From the NCBI RefSeq assembly GCF_023511815.1, contig NZ_JAIMAV010000015.1, forward strand, positions 1-45,766: a DNA stretch of 45,766 nt, given 5' to 3'. A program made the translations under genes and the position numbers. Below the pieces are notes generated by a model. That model did no database searches, was not told the DNA's origin, and worked only from the letters and a program-made list of their open reading frames with translations. Positions 1 through 12,983 of the stretch are shown piece by piece. The first letter of the stretch is position 1; each line of letters starts with the position of its first letter. The DNA is from Alicyclobacillus sp. GTDB taxonomy: Bacteria; Bacillota; Bacilli; Alicyclobacillales; Alicyclobacillaceae.

Positions 1-167
1 CCATAAGACCTGGCGTCCCACCATCCGCTGCCCCCCGGCGGTCATCCGGATCACCGCGGCCAGCCGGATCGCAGCGCCCATTCGGATCACGCGGCCACCC
101 CAAACCCGGCGGCCTCCGGATCTCGCCATCGGGTCTCCCGCGAACTCGACGGCGCCCTCTGTCGGCG
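1..167. other. Non-coding or undetermined left edge
   Basis: No recognisable gene lies between the window edge and the ligA stop codon. The stretch is GC-rich and repeats the short word CCGGATC or close variants several times. On the minus strand an open frame starts at an ATG at 129, with a GGGAG five bases upstream, and runs off the window. Its visible 43 codons are rich in Arg, Gly and Met and match no family I know. It could be the start of a small gene downstream of ligA or a chance frame. Confidence 0.3.
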
Positions 168-4710
<4,543 letters not shown>

Positions 4711-4772
4711 TCCACCTTCCGCGGTTGTGGATCCCACGCCTTTCTCATTATAGGACATCGGCCAAAAGACGG

Positions 4773-6146
4773 TCAGGCCTCCTCCGCCGCCGTGTCCGGG
4801 TCGGGCGGCAGAAGGCGCGCCGCCTCCTCCGCCGGCAGTTCCTGCACCCGCTCGAGGCGGCGTTCAATCGTCCGCGTGCGGCGCGTCGCCGTTTCAATGG
4901 AACGGCTGGCCTCCTGCAGCTTCTTCTGCGTCTTTTGCAAGAGCTCCCCGAAGGTCCCGAACTGCGCCTTGATGGCGCCGAGCAGCTCCCACACCTCGCT
5001 CGAGCGCTTCTGAATCGCCAGCGTCCGAAAGCCCATCTGCAGGCTGTTGAGCAGGGCCGTCAGCGTGGTGGGCCCGGCGAGAACCACCCGGTACTCGCGT
5101 TGAATCGCCTCCGCCAGCCCCGATTGGCGCAGGACCTCCGCGAACAGCCCCTCCGTCGGCAGGTACATGAGCGCGAAGTCGGTGGTGTGGGGCGGTTGGA
5201 TGTACTTGTCGTGGATGGACCGCGCCTCCGCCCGGATGCGCTGGTGCAACGCCCGCGCCGCCTCCTGAAAGGCGGCCGCGTCCCCCGCGTCCTGAGCGTC
5301 GAGCATCCGCTGGTAGTCTTCCATCGGGAACTTGCAGTCGATGGGCAGGTACACCGCGTCGGCCCCTCCCTGTCCGGGCAGACGGATGGCGAACTCCACC
5401 CGCTCGTTCGATCCCGCCCGCACCGCGACATTCTTCTCGTACTGCTCGGGCGACAGCAGCTGCGCAAGCAGCATCTCGAGCTGCACCTCGCCGAATGTCC
5501 CCCGCGCCTTGACGTTGGTCAGCACCCGCTTGAGATCCCCCACGTTCGCCGCCAGCGACTGCATCTCGCCAAGCCCTCTGTGGACCGCTTCGAGCCGATC
5601 GCTGACCTGCCGGAACGACGCCGCCAGCCGCTGCTCGAGCGTGGCGTGCAGCTTCTCGTCGACGGTTTGGCGCATGCGCTCCATCTGCCGGCTGTTGTCC
5701 TCCTGGAGTTGGCGCAGCCGCGCGTCCACCACCTGACGCACCGCCTCGAGCCGCTGCTCGTTCGTATCGGCAAGATGCTTGAGTTGCCCCGCGAATGCCT
5801 CCAGCAACACCCGCTGTTGCTCTCCCATGCGATGGAGCTGATAAGCGGTCGCCTCGTTGACCTGGCTTGTCATCCGGCCGAAGCCCGCCTGCGTCGCCTC
5901 GGACAGGCGCTGGATTTGCCCGGCCAGCTCCTCGCGCAACAGCTTGGCCTGCGCGGCGTACTCCTGGCGCACCCCCGCGACGGCCCGCTCGATGGCGCCG
6001 GCCACCTCCGAACGCAGAAGATCCAGTTCCCGCCGCATCTCGCCATCCAGCGCATGCCTTCCCGCCGGTTTCCCGGCCATCCGCACCCACAACGCCACCT
6101 GCAGGACAATGACCACCCCGAGCAACGCCCACTGCACCGTGTTCAT
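4773..6146 (-). CDS. rmuC: RmuC family DNA recombination protein
   Basis: RmuC proteins limit recombination at inverted repeats. They carry a predicted PD-(D/E)XK-like nuclease domain, but the biochemistry is poorly defined. The 457-residue product has an N-terminal transmembrane helix (TVQWALLGVVIVLQVALWV), then a long coiled coil to about residue 200. The RmuC domain follows, with the segments GTFGEVQLEMLL, LPIDCKFPMEDY and FALMYLPTEGLFAEV. The ATG at 6146 follows GGGGAGGGG; the frame stays open further upstream only because it runs through the tRNA gene. pcrA starts about 60 bases downstream on the same strand, so co-transcription with pcrA-ligA is possible. Confidence 0.93.
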   Translation of the reverse strand: MNTVQWALLGVVIVLQVALWVRMAGKPAGRHALDGEMRRELDLLRSEVAGAIERAVAGVRQEYAAQAKLLREELAGQIQRLSEATQAGFGRMTSQVNEATAYQLHRMGEQQRVLLEAFAGQLKHLADTNEQRLEAVRQVVDARLRQLQEDNSRQMERMRQTVDEKLHATLEQRLAASFRQVSDRLEAVHRGLGEMQSLAANVGDLKRVLTNVKARGTFGEVQLEMLLAQLLSPEQYEKNVAVRAGSNERVEFAIRLPGQGGADAVYLPIDCKFPMEDYQRMLDAQDAGDAAAFQEAARALHQRIRAEARSIHDKYIQPPHTTDFALMYLPTEGLFAEVLRQSGLAEAIQREYRVVLAGPTTLTALLNSLQMGFRTLAIQKRSSEVWELLGAIKAQFGTFGELLQKTQKKLQEASRSIETATRRTRTIERRLERVQELPAEEAARLLPPDPDTAAEEA

Positions 6147-6177
6147 CCATTCCCCTCCCCGTCTGTGCCCAGGACAA

Positions 6178-6213
6178 GACGAAAACACCCGCCTCCCGGA
6201 GGAAGCGGGTGTT
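6178..6213 (-). terminator. Intrinsic terminator after tRNA-Pro
   Basis: On the minus strand a 9-bp stem (AACACCCGC / GCGGGTGTT) with a 12-base loop begins eight bases after the tRNA 3' end. It is followed by TTTCGTCTTG. The U tract is short but the position fits termination of the tRNA transcript. Some read-through into rmuC is possible. Confidence 0.75.
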
Positions 6214-6220
6214 CTCCCAT

Positions 6221-6296
6221 TGGTCGGAATGACAGGACTCGAACCTGCGGCCTCACGGTCCCGAACCGTGCGCTCTACCACCTGAGCTACATTCCG
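6221..6296 (-). tRNA. tRNA-Pro (anticodon CGG)
   Basis: The minus strand folds into a full cloverleaf of 76 bases. The acceptor stem is CGGAATG/CATTCCG, and the D arm contains AGGTGGTAG. The anticodon stem is CACGG/CCGTG with loop TTCGGGA, giving anticodon CGG (reads CCG, proline). The T arm has TTCGAGT and the 3' end is an encoded ACCA. CCG is a common proline codon in this GC-rich genome. Confidence 0.96.
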
Positions 6297-6318
6297 TCGG
6301 CTGCGCCGGACAGAAGCT

Positions 6319-6347
6319 AATATACCATCGGTGGCTGCGAGCGTCAA
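6319..6347 (-). promoter_or_regulatory. Sigma-A promoter of tRNA-Pro
   Basis: The minus strand has TTGACG, a 17-base spacer and TATATT, ending about 22 bases before the tRNA 5' end. Box sequences, spacing and position all fit a housekeeping promoter. Confidence 0.8.
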
Positions 6348-6385
6348 CCGTCTGCGGCTGGAAATCTTTCACCGGATGCCACCGG

Positions 6386-6413
6386 ACAAAAGAGCCCGCC
6401 CGAAGGGAGGCGG
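6386..6413 (-). terminator. Terminator after the SPW-repeat gene
   Basis: The minus strand carries CCGCC, an 8-base loop and GGCGG, followed by GCTCTTTTG, about 60 bases after the stop at 6474. The stem is short and the U tract has four bases, so this is a moderate candidate. Confidence 0.5.
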
Positions 6414-6473
6414 CGGACACCCGGTTCCGCACATCCGCCCGGGGCGGGCGCAAGCCTTTCAAGTCGGTAGCCG

Positions 6474-6836
6474 TCACGCGTTGGCCTTCCCACCGGTGCT
6501 GTGCCCATTGGCCCCTTCCCACATGGTCCACAGGTTGAGCACCGCGGTGACAATGCCGAGGATCACACTGGTCCACGTCTCCCCCGCGTTGCCGGAGAGG
6601 GGCAGGACAAACGGCTGCAGGATGAACCACACGCCGGTCAGGAAGGACACCCAGTTCTGCCAGGTGCGCCAGCTGGGCTCCTCCACGTAGGCGGCCCAGA
6701 CGGAGGCAATCACCTGGATGGCGCCAAAGATGACGCTCGTCCAGACGGCTCCCGCCACATCCGAGACGCCGAGCACCCAGGGCGCGATGATGAACCAGAC
6801 ACCGATAATGGCATTCAACCAGTTCCGCCACTTCAT
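6474..6836 (-). CDS. SPW repeat membrane protein
   Basis: A 120-residue integral membrane protein of unknown function with about four hydrophobic helices. It contains two copies of the SPW-type repeat: WRNWLNAIIGVWFIIAPWVL near the N terminus and WQNWVSFLTGVWFILQPFVL in the second half. Each is followed by a helix containing WTSVI(F/L)G. Such proteins are widespread and lack a defined role. I chose the ATG at 6836 because GGAGGTG precedes it at normal spacing; the longer frame to 6908 has no ribosome binding site. The gene stands alone, with a hairpin downstream and possible promoter elements upstream. Confidence 0.8.
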   Translation of the reverse strand: MKWRNWLNAIIGVWFIIAPWVLGVSDVAGAVWTSVIFGAIQVIASVWAAYVEEPSWRTWQNWVSFLTGVWFILQPFVLPLSGNAGETWTSVILGIVTAVLNLWTMWEGANGHSTGGKANA

Positions 6837-6932
6837 CTCGCGACACCTCCGGAGATTTGATGATTTACTTACGGATTGAAAGTAACGCTGGGACACGGTG
6901 TACGTCAAAGTTCGTCAACGGCAACTTCAACC

Positions 6933-6962
6933 GGTTTACATAAACCAGGCGCGATCGCGCGC
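6933..6962. promoter_or_regulatory. Two adjacent palindromes upstream of the SPW gene
   Basis: GGTTTACATAAACC (6933-6946) is a near-perfect palindrome. A few bases on, GCGCGATCGCGC is a perfect one. They lie about 100 bases upstream of the SPW start, close to TTGACG-like hexamers on the minus strand, and could be operator sites. The rest of 6837-7052 shows no gene; the minus strand has TTGACG, 17 bases and TTACTT as a weak promoter candidate near 6885-6915. Confidence 0.35.
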
Positions 6963-7045
6963 AACCATCCCGCCCCGCCTCCAAATCCCGCCACCGCTCG
7001 CCCTCAATCTTCCACGCCGCCCCCGCGCCTCGACGCACCCTTCCC

Positions 7046-7079
7046 ATGTAAAGAGGCGGCTCCTCGTCAGAGCCGCCTC
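7046..7079 (-). terminator. Strong hairpin terminator after the CotF-like gene
   Basis: A perfect 10-bp inverted repeat (GAGGCGGCTC / GAGCCGCCTC) with a 7-base loop lies 88 bases after the CotF-like stop codon. On the minus strand it is followed by TTTACATG. The stem is very stable but the U tract is short. Confidence 0.65.
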
Positions 7080-7167
7080 ATCGCACAATTCCCGCTTCTC
7101 AACCGTTTCGTGGCGTGCGGCGGACGGCTTGGTGGTTCACCGTCCACCGCCCGCTCCCCCCGTGGAC

Positions 7168-7722
7168 TTAGTGCACGCCGGCCAGCTCCCGCACCGGCGC
7201 ATACGTCTGGCCCAGCCGCTGCATGTACGTCGCCGGCGCCTGTTCCGTCGGGTAGTACCCCTTTTTGATCATGTACTGCGACACCTCGTACGCATGACGG
7301 CAGCACATGGTGAAGGCGTCCTCGAGGAACGTCCGCAGCTGCGGGTCCGTGCACTCCATCGCCGCCCAGGCGTAGTCGCGGCCCGCGCGCTTGAGGGTCA
7401 ACAGGTAGGACGTCGCAATCGCGCGGTCGTCCAATGCCGTCATCTGCGGGTTGGGGGTCACCGGCTGCGCCAGGTTGTGCGTGCCACCCGCCGTCGCCTG
7501 CGGCATGGCGGGGACCGCCAACTTCTGGTTGCTGGTCTGTTTGGTGGCCCACTCGACCTTCATGTTGTAGTCCTGAATGTGCGCCGCCATGTGCTTCTCA
7601 AGAATGCCCTTCAGCTCCTGGCACCGCACCTGGCTGAGGAACAACCCCATGCTGTTGATGGAGTTGACACAGCTCATCAAAAGCTCGTTCAGTTCACACG
7701 CCTCGTGGATCATCAAAGGCAT
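7168..7722 (-). CDS. CotF-family spore coat protein
   Basis: A 184-residue protein of the spore coat protein F family, predicted to be a ferritin-like helical bundle in the coat of the spore. Typical segments are the N-terminal ELNELLMSCVNSINSM, the central LDDRAIATSYLLTLKRAGRDYAWAA (about residues 105-130, quoted here as two parts of one helix) and LEDAFTMCCRHAYEVSQYMI, followed by the KKGYYPTE motif common in this family. A low-complexity Ala/Pro/Thr linker separates the two halves. The ATG at 7722 follows GGGAGG; the longer frame has no better site. It supports a spore-former. Which coat layer it belongs to cannot be read from sequence. Confidence 0.85.
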   Translation of the reverse strand: MPLMIHEACELNELLMSCVNSINSMGLFLSQVRCQELKGILEKHMAAHIQDYNMKVEWATKQTSNQKLAVPAMPQATAGGTHNLAQPVTPNPQMTALDDRAIATSYLLTLKRAGRDYAWAAMECTDPQLRTFLEDAFTMCCRHAYEVSQYMIKKGYYPTEQAPATYMQRLGQTYAPVRELAGVH

Positions 7723-7901
7723 GATCACAACCTCCCTCTCCTTGGTGGAACGCTTCTCATCTTCGCCCGGGCATGGCCTTCGCATGCGTGCCCGGCGAGG
7801 GACCTGCAACCAACCCGGCCAATCCCCGCCCGGCCCGCATAACCCGTGTCCCCCCGCGCAAGATCTTCCTTGGAAGACCCGAATCCTCAGCGAAAGGGGC
7901 C

Positions 7902-8291
7902 ATGACCGTGACCGCGCACCGCGCACGTCTGGCGGAGGTCTCCCTCCGTAACGCCATCGCCAAACTGGTCCTCTTCTCCCTCGTGCTGTCCGCGGCCCGC
8001 GTCCTCTGGCCCGATTTGTACCCGTCCGCGTGGCCGCTTGTCCTCACCGTCCTGGTGCTGACCGTCACCGGCGTGATCGGCGACGCCACGCTCGTGGTGC
8101 GCTACGGCAATGTGCCCCCGCTGCTCATCGGTTTCTTCGGCATGACCGCCATCCTGTGGGGGGTGGCCCGGCTGTGGCCGGCAACGCACATGACCCTCGA
8201 ACGCGCGGTGACCGTCACCCTCGCCCTCGGTGTCGTGGAGTTCTTCCTCCACCGCTACGTCCTGTCCGCCATCCGGACGCCCGCTCGCTGA
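7902..8291 (+). CDS. DUF2512 family small membrane protein
   Basis: A 129-residue protein with about four transmembrane helices, resembling the YndM/DUF2512 family of Bacilli. The helix pattern and the segment VTGVIGDATLVVRYGN match the family, in which a G-D pair sits between helices two and three. Function is unknown; some members are sporulation-expressed. I chose the ATG at 7902 because GAAAGGGG precedes it at short spacing. It is divergent from the CotF-like gene and lies 97 bases before the acyl-CoA synthetase gene on the same strand, so transcription into the latter is possible. Confidence 0.65.
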   Translation: MTVTAHRARLAEVSLRNAIAKLVLFSLVLSAARVLWPDLYPSAWPLVLTVLVLTVTGVIGDATLVVRYGNVPPLLIGFFGMTAILWGVARLWPATHMTLERAVTVTLALGVVEFFLHRYVLSAIRTPAR

Positions 8292-8388
8292 ACCTATCGG
8301 AATTTTCCCAATCGGAAGTGTCACAAAACCGCCACCGGCGGCGAATGGTATAGAAGACCCACACCCGCCTGTGAAGGGAGGTACCCCC

Positions 8389-10917
8389 GTGAACCTCGTG
8401 CAGTCGTTGGAAAGGGCCGTCCTCCGGGATCCGGACCACCCGTGCCTGATGCACAAGACCGACGGCCGGTGGCAGGTGATGACCTACGGAACGGTCTGGG
8501 AGCACATCCAAGACTTCGCCGCGGGCATCCGGAAGTGCGGCGTCCGGCGCGGAGACCGGGTCGCGCTCCTCGCGACCAACCGGCCGGAGTGGGCCATCGC
8601 GGACTACGCCCTGCTCGCCCTGGGCGCCGTCGTCGTCCCGGTGTATCCCACGCTCCCGCGCGACCAGGTGCTGTACATCCTCGAGAACGCCGAGGTCAGC
8701 CACATCATCCTGGAGGACGCCGCGCAGTACCAGAAGGTGATGGATCCCTGGCCGGAGCGCATTCGCCTGTCCGTCGTCATGCGCCACGAGACCATGCCGC
8801 GAACCCCGAATCGGCGCTGGCTGCCGTTCTGGGACGTGGTGCGCCTGGGCCAGCCGCCGTTCACCACGGAACCGGTCAATCCGTCCGTCATCCCGGACGA
8901 GGCGTTGGCGACCATCGTCCACACCTCGGGGACCTCGGGCCATCCCAAGGGCGTCATGCTCTCCCATCGCAACATCGTCAGCAACGTCGAGGCGTGCCTG
9001 CAGATCCTGCCGGTGGATCCGAACGATGTCTCACTGTCCTACCTGCCCTTATCCCATATCTTCGAGCGGACCGTCGGCCAGTTCGCCGCCCTCTCCTCCG
9101 GAGCCACCGTCGCCTACGCCGAGTCCATCGACGCCCTGCGGCAAAACCTGACGGAAGTGCGCCCGACCATCCTGATCACCGTCCCGCGGCTCTTGGAGAA
9201 GGTGTACACCGGCATCCAGGAGCAGCTCGGCCGGCTCCCCGCGCCCGTCCGCCGGGTGTTGCGAGCGGGTCTCGATCGCGACGAAACCACGGGCCTGACC
9301 TACCGACTGGTCAATCGGCTGGTGTACGAAAAACTGCGCCAGGGGCTCGGTGGAAGGCTGCGCGTCATTGTCTCCGGCGGTGCCGCGCTCAGCCCCGAGA
9401 TCGCAAGGTTCTACACCCGTGCCGGCATCCCGGTGCACGAGGGGTACGGGATGACCGAGGCCGCACCGGTGATCGCCGCCAACCCGGCGGATGCCAACCG
9501 GCCCGGCACGGTCGGCGTGCCCATCCCGGGAGTGGAGATCCGCATTGCCGAGGACGGAGAGCTGCTCGTGCGCGGCCCGAACGTCATGCAGGGCTACTAC
9601 CGGGCGCCCGAGGAGACGGCGAAGGCGCTGGAGGACGGTTGGCTGCACACCGGAGACATCGCCGTGCTGGAGGACGGGTACCTGCGGATTGTCGACCGCA
9701 AGAAGAACATCCTGGTGCTCGCAACCGGCAAGAATGTCGCCCCGGCACCCGTGGAGACCGCCATTGCCCTCAGCCCGTACGTCTCCAGCGCCGTGCTCAT
9801 CGGGGATGGCCGCAAGTACGTCACCTGCCTGGTCTCCCCGGACCTCGGCGCCCTCACCCAGCTCGCGCAGCGGCTCCACCTGACCGGAGGCCCGGCGGAT
9901 TGGATCGCGACCCCGCAGGTGCGCGCTCTGTTTGCACAGGAGATCCGGCGCGCGGTGGAACCGTTTGCGTCGTTTGAACAGCCCAAACGCGCCCTGCTGT
10001 TGCCGGAGGAGTTCTCCGTGGAGGGAGGGCAGCTCACCCCGACGCTCAAGGTGCGCAACCGCATCATCATGCAGCGGTACGGAGACGCCATCGAGCGGAT
10101 GTACGAAGGCACGGAGGGGATTCCCATCTTCGATCCCGACGTCCCCCGCGCCCCCGCCCCACCCCCGGGCACGGGACACCGCAGTGGACCGGGGGTCCCC
10201 GCCGCCGCGGTGGCGGGCTCCGCGCCGCCAGACATCCGTTTCGCGGAAGACACCGCACCGGGGTCCAACACCGCTGGCCCTGGGACCAACACCCCCGTGC
10301 CCGGGACCAACACCGTCGGACCCGCCAACTCCGTCGCGGAGGCGGCGGACCATCCCGTCGCGGAGGCGCCTGCCGCGAGCGCGCGTCGCCGGCGGCGATG
10401 GGCGGTGGCCGGCGGGATCGCCCTGTGCGGTGTCGCGGCGGCCGCGGCGGTGCAGGCGGCGGTCCACGGTCCGGCGGCCCTGTGGAACATCCCGGGCTTG
10501 GTGCGGCAGATGGCCGGAACCAACGACGGCATCAACGGAGCCAACCGGGACATTCTCAACCACCTGCGGGACATCGACCAGCTGGCCGGGCGGACCGGGG
10601 ACATGGTCGGGTCCCTGCAGCAGGTCAACACCAGCGTCGCACGGGATCAACAGACGCTCGCCCGCCTGAACGACCTGAGCCGTCAGGAGGTCGACTTGAG
10701 CCAGCAGTTCCTCACCCTCGCCCGCGCGATGCAATCGGACATGAACCGCATCGGAGCCGCATCAAACACCCAGGCCCGGAATCTGGGCACCATGCGGACC
10801 ACCTCCGGCCAGGTGGTGTCGGCCGCCGCGCAGCTCACGGACGTCAATCGCACCATGGCCGGTAAACTGGACGAAGCCGACCGGCGGACACACGCCGTCA
10901 ACCAGTCGATTCCCTGA
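8389..10917 (+). CDS. Long-chain acyl-CoA synthetase fused to a transmembrane coiled-coil tail
   Basis: The first ~580 of 842 residues are a complete ANL-superfamily long-chain fatty acid-CoA ligase. The ATP/AMP-binding loop TSGTSGHPKG is near residue 180, followed by YLPLSHIFER, GYGMTEA near 351, and GWLHTGDIAVLEDGYLRIVD. LTPTLKVRN near 552 carries the expected catalytic Lys. The family normally ends about here. This protein continues with a Pro/Thr/Asn-rich linker with PGTNT repeats (about 585-665), an Arg cluster, and one transmembrane helix (AVAGGIALCGVAAAAAVQAA, about 672-692). A ~145-residue helical, Gln/Asn-rich, Cys-free tail ends it. By the positive-inside rule the synthetase is cytosolic and the tail outside. 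The tail resembles the next four gene products. The GTG at 8389 follows GGGAGG at good spacing; the ATG at 8230 lies inside the previous gene. Free fatty acid chain length cannot be read from sequence. Confidence 0.9.
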   Translation: MNLVQSLERAVLRDPDHPCLMHKTDGRWQVMTYGTVWEHIQDFAAGIRKCGVRRGDRVALLATNRPEWAIADYALLALGAVVVPVYPTLPRDQVLYILENAEVSHIILEDAAQYQKVMDPWPERIRLSVVMRHETMPRTPNRRWLPFWDVVRLGQPPFTTEPVNPSVIPDEALATIVHTSGTSGHPKGVMLSHRNIVSNVEACLQILPVDPNDVSLSYLPLSHIFERTVGQFAALSSGATVAYAESIDALRQNLTEVRPTILITVPRLLEKVYTGIQEQLGRLPAPVRRVLRAGLDRDETTGLTYRLVNRLVYEKLRQGLGGRLRVIVSGGAALSPEIARFYTRAGIPVHEGYGMTEAAPVIAANPADANRPGTVGVPIPGVEIRIAEDGELLVRGPNVMQGYYRAPEETAKALEDGWLHTGDIAVLEDGYLRIVDRKKNILVLATGKNVAPAPVETAIALSPYVSSAVLIGDGRKYVTCLVSPDLGALTQLAQRLHLTGGPADWIATPQVRALFAQEIRRAVEPFASFEQPKRALLLPEEFSVEGGQLTPTLKVRNRIIMQRYGDAIERMYEGTEGIPIFDPDVPRAPAPPPGTGHRSGPGVPAAAVAGSAPPDIRFAEDTAPGSNTAGPGTNTPVPGTNTVGPANSVAEAADHPVAEAPAASARRRRRWAVAGGIALCGVAAAAAVQAAVHGPAALWNIPGLVRQMAGTNDGINGANRDILNHLRDIDQLAGRTGDMVGSLQQVNTSVARDQQTLARLNDLSRQEVDLSQQFLTLARAMQSDMNRIGAASNTQARNLGTMRTTSGQVVSAAAQLTDVNRTMAGKLDEADRRTHAVNQSIP

Positions 10918-10935
10918 GGACGGGAGGGATACACC

Positions 10936-11448
10936 ATGCCCATCCTGCGCGTGTTGGGATACGTCGCGAGCGCCGGGCTCGCCGCTCTGCTGGCTCAACA
11001 GGTGGTCACGACCTACTACGTGGCCAGGATTGACGCCGGGCTGCGCACGAGCCTCAACGCCACTCGTCAGCTGGGAGATATTCAGGCGGCGGTGATTGAG
11101 AAAAACGGCGCGCTGAAGCAGATGCAATCCACGTCGGACGCCGCCCTGGCCCAGCTGAGGGCGACGCTCCAGGTGACCCAGGCCATCGATCAAAACATCA
11201 CCCAAATCGACCAGCTCAACGCGTCGACCCGGCAGATCAATGATCAACTGGCGGCGGCCGGACGCACCGGCCAGGCGACGCTCGGCGACATCGCCGGCAC
11301 GCTGGCTCAGTTGAAGGACACCCTCGGCCAACTGGGGCCGCACGTGGGGGACCTGCAGCAGATGGTCCGCGCGGACGCGGGCAACCTGGCCGACATGCGG
11401 GAGCAGGTTCATCAAATGGATCAGAAGATTCCGGGCCTTCTTCGGTGA
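10936..11448 (+). CDS. Membrane-anchored coiled-coil protein, second gene of the synthetase operon
   Basis: A 170-residue protein of no family I recognise. It has a short N-terminal cytoplasmic start, one transmembrane helix (about 5-28, with AGLAALLAQQVVTTYYV) and then an almost continuous helical region rich in Gln, Leu, Asp and Asn with heptad-like spacing. Residues QIDQLNASTRQINDQL align with DLDRLNAATDQVRQHL of the fifth gene. The end VHQMDQKIPGLLR aligns with LHQLNQRFALLR of the fifth gene and with THAVNQSIP of the synthetase tail. The gene starts 18 bases after the synthetase stop with a GGGAGG site. I infer an outer-face structural partner of the synthetase tail. Confidence 0.8.
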   Translation: MPILRVLGYVASAGLAALLAQQVVTTYYVARIDAGLRTSLNATRQLGDIQAAVIEKNGALKQMQSTSDAALAQLRATLQVTQAIDQNITQIDQLNASTRQINDQLAAAGRTGQATLGDIAGTLAQLKDTLGQLGPHVGDLQQMVRADAGNLADMREQVHQMDQKIPGLLR

Positions 11449-11460
11449 GGAGGCGAATCC

Positions 11461-12000
11461 ATGAAGGCAGAATTTGTGCGCGCGGGACTGCGGCGCGCGT
11501 TTTCGACGCCGAAGGTGCTGGTGGTGGTGTGCCTGGCGGGGCTCGGGATCAACGGGCTACTTCAGGTTGGGCTGCAGCACGACATGGCCGCGAGATCGGC
11601 CGAACTCCAGCAGCAGGTGGCCCGGGCGCAGGGGCAGAGCGGCCAGATGAAATCGAGCGTCGCCGGCCTGCCGCATCTTTCCGCGACGACGGCCGAGATG
11701 CAGAACGTGCTCGGGCAGATTGAGGCGACGACGGCCCACATGGACCAGGGGCTGATGGTGCTCGCGGACACCGTCGCCGGGATTGAGAAGGACGCCGCGG
11801 CGCTGACGGGATCGACCCAGGCGTCGGACGCCCAGATTCGCCAGGCGGCCGCCACGGCACAGGCCCTGCTGGCGCAGGTGCAGGACCTGCAGCGGATGAA
11901 CGCGGATGTGGTGGCGCAACTGCGGTCCATGGCATCGGATCAGGTGCAGATCAACCGCGACCTGGAGGACATGAACGCGAAGACGGCGTTTCTCCCGTGA
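11461..12000 (+). CDS. Membrane-anchored coiled-coil protein, third gene of the synthetase operon
   Basis: A 179-residue protein with a basic N terminus (MKAEFVRAGLRR), one transmembrane helix (KVLVVVCLAGLGINGLLQVG, about 18-37) and a helical tail of ~140 residues rich in Gln, Ala and Met. The C-terminal INRDLEDMNAKTAFLP has the same hydrophobic-x-x-(N/D)-x-(K/R) pattern as the ends of its neighbours. No catalytic motif or cysteine is present in the tail. The gene begins 12 bases after the previous stop, with GAGGAGG as ribosome binding site. Function is unknown; organisation and topology tie it to the synthetase. Confidence 0.8.
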   Translation: MKAEFVRAGLRRAFSTPKVLVVVCLAGLGINGLLQVGLQHDMAARSAELQQQVARAQGQSGQMKSSVAGLPHLSATTAEMQNVLGQIEATTAHMDQGLMVLADTVAGIEKDAAALTGSTQASDAQIRQAAATAQALLAQVQDLQRMNADVVAQLRSMASDQVQINRDLEDMNAKTAFLP

Positions 12001-12023
12001 GCGTTCAAGCGTGAGGAGGTGAA

Positions 12024-12899
12024 GTGTGGATGCAGCGGATCGTGATGACCAAACCGGTGGCCGTCGGCGCGGTGGCTGGACTTCTTGCCGTCGGCGCCGT
12101 CACGTGGGCGACGACCACCGCCGCTCCCGTTCGCGGTGTGGACGCCTTGGCTCCGCTCAAGCAGGTGGCGACCCTGGCGCAATCCACGCAACAGGTGTAC
12201 CAGAGCACGCGCCACCTGTCCGACGCCGTGTCTTCGGTGGCGACCGAGTTGCAACAGCTGGATGTTCAGGCAAATGTGCTGCAACAACAGCTGGAGACGG
12301 GCCGCGCCCTGGAGGACGCGTTGACCGAACAGGCCACCCTGACCGCCCAGGGGGTCTCGGCCATGCGGGACATCCTGGCGCGGCAGAAACAAACCCAGGT
12401 GCTGACCCATCAGGTGGCGGCGGCGGCCGAGGCCGTCGCGCCTTCGGTGGCGCAGAGCGCCGCCGGCATGACGGCGCTGTTGGGTGCGCTGAACGATGCG
12501 AACCGGTCCTCCGCCTCCCTGAACACCCGCCTGGACGCCCTGCTTCAGGAGCTGGCGGCGGCGCAGCAGTCGTTCCGACTGCTGGGGCAGCTGCAACACC
12601 TGTTGCCGGGTGGATCCGGGTTGTCCTCGGTGCTCGGCGGCCTGACGGGCGCGACGCAGCGCCTGGGCGGGCTGACCTCCGGCCTCGGCGGCGCCGGCTC
12701 GGGGCTTGGGAACCTGGCGGGCCTCGGCGGGGCGGGCACCTCGTCCAACACCGGGCAGACCGCGCCAGGGCAGGGCGCGACGGCGGGATCGACCGGGGAT
12801 CCCGGCGGCGATTCGAGCGCGACGGGCGGTCCGTCGACGGGCGGAACGGCGGGAGGCCTCGGGGATCCGCTCGGATCGGTCCTGGGCATGCTTCCGTGA
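12024..12899 (+). CDS. Exported or anchored coiled-coil protein with Gly-rich tail, fourth gene of the synthetase operon
   Basis: The product has about 290 residues and no family I recognise. An N-terminal hydrophobic segment (PVAVGAVAGLLAVGAVTWA) acts as signal or anchor; a cleavage site after ATTTAA is possible. A helical region follows to about residue 190, with LQQLDVQANVLQQQLETG typical. The last ~90 residues are Gly/Ser/Thr/Ala-rich low complexity (GGLTSGLGGAGSGLGNLAG). It ends GSVLGMLP. Two starts are possible after GAGGAGG: GTG at 12024 or ATG at 12030; the latter has the looser spacing. The gene sits 23 bases after the previous stop. It is the longest of the small proteins and the only one with a disordered tail. 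Confidence 0.75.
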   Translation: MWMQRIVMTKPVAVGAVAGLLAVGAVTWATTTAAPVRGVDALAPLKQVATLAQSTQQVYQSTRHLSDAVSSVATELQQLDVQANVLQQQLETGRALEDALTEQATLTAQGVSAMRDILARQKQTQVLTHQVAAAAEAVAPSVAQSAAGMTALLGALNDANRSSASLNTRLDALLQELAAAQQSFRLLGQLQHLLPGGSGLSSVLGGLTGATQRLGGLTSGLGGAGSGLGNLAGLGGAGTSSNTGQTAPGQGATAGSTGDPGGDSSATGGPSTGGTAGGLGDPLGSVLGMLP

Positions 12900-12983
12900 C
12901 CCGGCGGCATGCCTCCGTGACCGGCGACTCCCCGCAGAGCACGGCGATACGGAACGGAACCATGCAGGAGAGGAGGAGACGGA

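Noticed and set aside
1-129. A minus-strand open frame with GGGAG before its ATG
   Set aside because: Only 43 codons are visible, the composition is repetitive and Arg-rich, and no family is recognised. It is noted in the edge feature but not called as a gene.
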